From the NCBI GenBank assembly GCA_015478945.1, contig JABUQX010148335.1, forward strand, positions 2,501 to 17,500: 15,000 bases of DNA. Reading direction: 5' to 3'. Both the position numbers and the translations under genes were made by a program. The DNA comes from Trachelipus rathkii (taxonomy: Eukaryota; Arthropoda; Malacostraca; Isopoda; Trachelipodidae). The notes below the pieces were generated by a model. That model was given only the letters and a program-made list of their open reading frames with translations. It was not told where the DNA came from and did no database searches. Shown here piece after piece: positions 9,340 to 15,000 of the stretch; position 1 is the first letter of the stretch, and each line of letters begins with the position of its first letter.

Positions 9340-9905
9340 TTATATAATGTTAAGTATTTGGTATTCAGACCTTTTAATGCTAAAGGTTAATTAAGACTGT
9401 TATGGTTCGGTCAGTTAAAATCCAAGTCATGTCAGTCATTGACTTGGATTTTCCCCTAACTTCGTTGATTTTAACGCTTGAAGTGTCAAATTAAAGGTTT
9501 TCAAAGATCGGAGAACCAATTTCAAGGACCGTGAAGTGATTTAAAGTCTTGATCGACTAAGTCATGTCAGCAGCTGACGTGGTCAAGGCCCCCAACTTTG
9601 GAGGAGTATGGCTCAGTGAAGACGAATCACTTCCAAGGTCGATGAGACCGACTCCGCAGGTTCTGAAGCTTCTGAACGATAGAAAATACCAAGTCACGTA
9701 GGTAGTTGACTTAGGAATTTCCATTACATCGTTAGATTTTGATACTAGATGTGTTAAAGTGCAGGTTTCTAAGATAGGTGAGACAATTATCGACAGTTTC
9801 GGAAATCTATACTGTCAGGAAATCCAAGTCATGTCGGCAGTCGACTTCTAAATCCCCTAAATATCGTTAGATTTAGACGTTTGAGACCTCAAATTAGTTA
9901 TTTCT
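9340..9905. repeat. tandem array of ~134-bp monomers with a dyad core
   Basis: A motif close to CYAAGTCATGTCRGYAGTYG occurs at 9422, 9557, 9689 and 9824, spacings 135, 132 and 135 bp. The sequence after the motif is also shared: M1, M3 and M4 have C(A/T)TCGTT(A/G)GATTT and a later AAATTA or equivalent. M1 and M3 share a TTTC(A/T)AAGAT block. A partial monomer precedes M1 from about 9340 (tail TCAGTTAAAATCCAAGTC resembles the M3/M4 junction TCAGGAAATCCAAGTC). The array stops near 9905 in the fourth monomer. No ORF. The monomers are well diverged, so the array is old or a remnant of a larger satellite. Confidence 0.8.
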
Positions 9906-10717
9906 TAATTGCCTTTTCATGGAGAGGTCATCCTTCTAACCTAAGTGTATTTTTCTACTTTGTTGATCCATTAGTTTATTAATCCTATGTCTACAAGTAA
10001 TTAAGGAGGCACTGTGAAATATAATAGTTATTTAACAGGTTCCAATTCAGGATTTGAGCTCCTGATTTGCAGTCTGGTTTAAAGTCTCGTTTTGTGAGTC
10101 AGAACTCAATCTCGATTCAAAAAAATACGATTATATCAAGTTCTATTAATTTATTTCCAAGTTGGTCGTGCAATTAGTACATTGTCTGGAGTGTTACGAT
10201 TGATCATAGAACCAATATTGAAATGATAAGTTCAGCAGTCAAAAGTACTAATTAAATAAAGAATTGTAACTCTAATATATAAATATTCTATATTAATGTA
10301 CTCGTATTATCAAGAGATACAAAAACTTTACAATATTATCATTTGCCATATTGAAAGTTGATTCATCAATATATTAACTTTAAAGTTAATATATTCTTTA
10401 TATTATCGTCTATATTATTTTTCTAAATAATATTATGTATATTGGTTATTGTATACTCATTAAAATTTACTCTTAAAATATATTTTTGCTACGTTTATGG
10501 ATGAGCATATCATTTGGTAGTCTCAAAATTTTGGTTCCAGTTCAGAATATCCATCCTACATAATCATTTATGAGAGTATCCAGTGTCTTCATTTAGTAAT
10601 TTGAGTAACAGGGAAGGTGAGCTGGTGCTCATCTACATCATTAGTCGAATTTTATAGTTAATATCTTACCCTCTCTACTTGTCTATGCTTTTAATTCTTT
10701 GTGGCTATATAGGTGCT

Positions 10718-10719
<2 letters not shown>
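9906..10719. other. AT-rich non-coding stretch
   Basis: About 810 bp with no ORF above background, no tRNA-like fold and no transposon protein trace on either strand. The only structured feature I see is the palindrome at 10368-10395. Confidence 0.6.
10368..10395. repeat. 28-bp perfect palindrome
   Basis: The left arm AATATATTAACTTT is followed immediately by its exact reverse complement, with no spacer. It is not part of a (TA)n run, although all but two of its bases are A or T. Confidence 0.85.
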
Positions 10720-10775
<56 letters not shown>

Positions 10776-10827
10776 TATATATATATATATATATATAACT
10801 TTAACTCTTTATATATATATATATCTC

Positions 10828-10872
<45 letters not shown>

Positions 10873-10882
10873 TGTATATATT
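10720..10882. repeat. (TA)n microsatellites, clustered
   Basis: TA runs at 10720-10770, 10775-10797, 10810-10824 and 10838-10871, separated by short interruptions. No gene. Confidence 0.95.
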
Positions 10883-11043
10883 ATACAGATATTAAATCCT
10901 GAGGATGTTTTTTCCATAATGAACTCGTCAGTGAACAAAGCAAAATCGGTGAAAATCATCACACATGGGTACTCATCGTCCAGTCGAGCAATGTGGTTTA
11001 AAGTAAGCCAATGTAATGCCCATTAAAACATAACAGATAAATG

Positions 11044-11045
<2 letters not shown>

Positions 11046-11111
<66 letters not shown>

Positions 11112-11245
11112 TCTATATATATGTATAATAAATAATAATAATAATAATAATAATACTATCTTGATTATATATAATAATAATAACAATAATATGTATGCAG
11201 TGAGCGTAATCCAGGTTTTTTTCGGGACCGGACAAAGATCGTTTG

Positions 11246-11302
<57 letters not shown>

Positions 11303-11312
11303 AATATATCTT
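11046..11312. repeat. (TA)n and (AAT)n microsatellite cluster
   Basis: (TA)n at 11046-11108, (ATA/AAT)n at about 11125-11154 with a short echo at 11170-11190, and (TA)n at 11247-11292 extending weakly to 11312. The 60 bp between (11195-11246) hold no recognised feature. Confidence 0.95.
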
Positions 11313-11540
11313 TAAATAACAACTAATAATATATGTATGTATATATAATAATCTATGACATTGTCTGAATTATAATGTGTATATATTTTCCGTGTTGAAG
11401 AAATATGCACAAAATTTCATATGTAAATTATAAATTTGTTTATCAAAATGTTACAAAATATATATATATATATATATAACTCAATAATAATATATAACAC
11501 TAATAACAAGTATATGTATATATATAAATATAAAATAAAA
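11313..11540. other. AT-rich linker with a short (TA)n
   Basis: About 230 bp of A+T-rich sequence including a 20-bp (TA)n at 11458-11477. Nothing else is recognisable. Confidence 0.6.
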
Positions 11541-14985
<3,445 letters not shown>

Positions 14986-15000
14986 CTATGTATATATGCT

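Noticed and set aside
9085..9905. CRISPR-like array from the regularly spaced repeats
   Set aside because: The whole ~130-bp monomers are related to each other, not short repeats with unrelated spacers, and the DNA is eukaryotic.
10905..10945. Hammerhead-ribozyme-like pieces on the - strand (CTGACGAG, then a short hairpin, then ATCC-TCA-GGAT)
   Set aside because: The GAAA core after stem II lacks the G10.1-C11.1 closing pair, and no stem I can pair across the would-be cleavage site.

Overview
This is a transposon-dominated, (TA)n-rich stretch of eukaryotic DNA, probably invertebrate and most likely a crustacean (decapod-like). I see no host gene, tRNA, rRNA, operon or bacterial signal. The taxon call is inference. 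It rests on my recollection that the non-LTR element at 3685-6543 belongs to a family abundant in decapod genome annotations, and on the very high density of long (TA)n microsatellites, which together cover about 1.7 kb.

Layout. 1-1450: a Tc1-type DNA transposon with unusually long inverted termini and a transposase pseudogene that keeps the DD34E triad. 1475-2920: four or more long (TA)n arrays separated by islands at 1897-2235 and 2530-2798; the first island holds a module repeated at about 133 bp that can fold into a three-way junction. 2930-6633: a nearly full-length jockey/CR1-like LINE on the + strand (T-rich leader, endonuclease, reverse transcriptase, short 3'UTR, A20 tail), broken by about eight frameshifts. 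6634-8250: starting at the first base after that poly(A) tail, a much older relative of the same LINE group. It is full of stop codons and gives no long ORF, but its endonuclease and RT can be followed by eye. 8300-9324: three copies of a ~100-bp GC-richer module, each able to form two hairpins, around more (TA)n arrays. 9340-9905: a short tandem array of ~134-bp monomers with a dyad-symmetric core. 9906-11682: AT-rich DNA with (TA)n and (AAT)n arrays and one 28-bp perfect palindrome. 11683-14732: a second LINE on the - strand, with an extremely purine-rich coding strand, endonuclease, FADD-type RT and a tiny 3'UTR running straight into (TA)n, which suggests the RTE group. 14733-14982: a further (TA)n array running to near the end.

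Together the window is a graveyard of three transposon lineages plus tandem repeats, in which (TA)n arrays mark many of the element and repeat boundaries. None of the elements could make its full protein. The most unusual observations are the fossil LINE, the two-hairpin module, the 134-bp dyad satellite, and signs that a (TA)n array grew from a short TATA seed inside a repeat unit.
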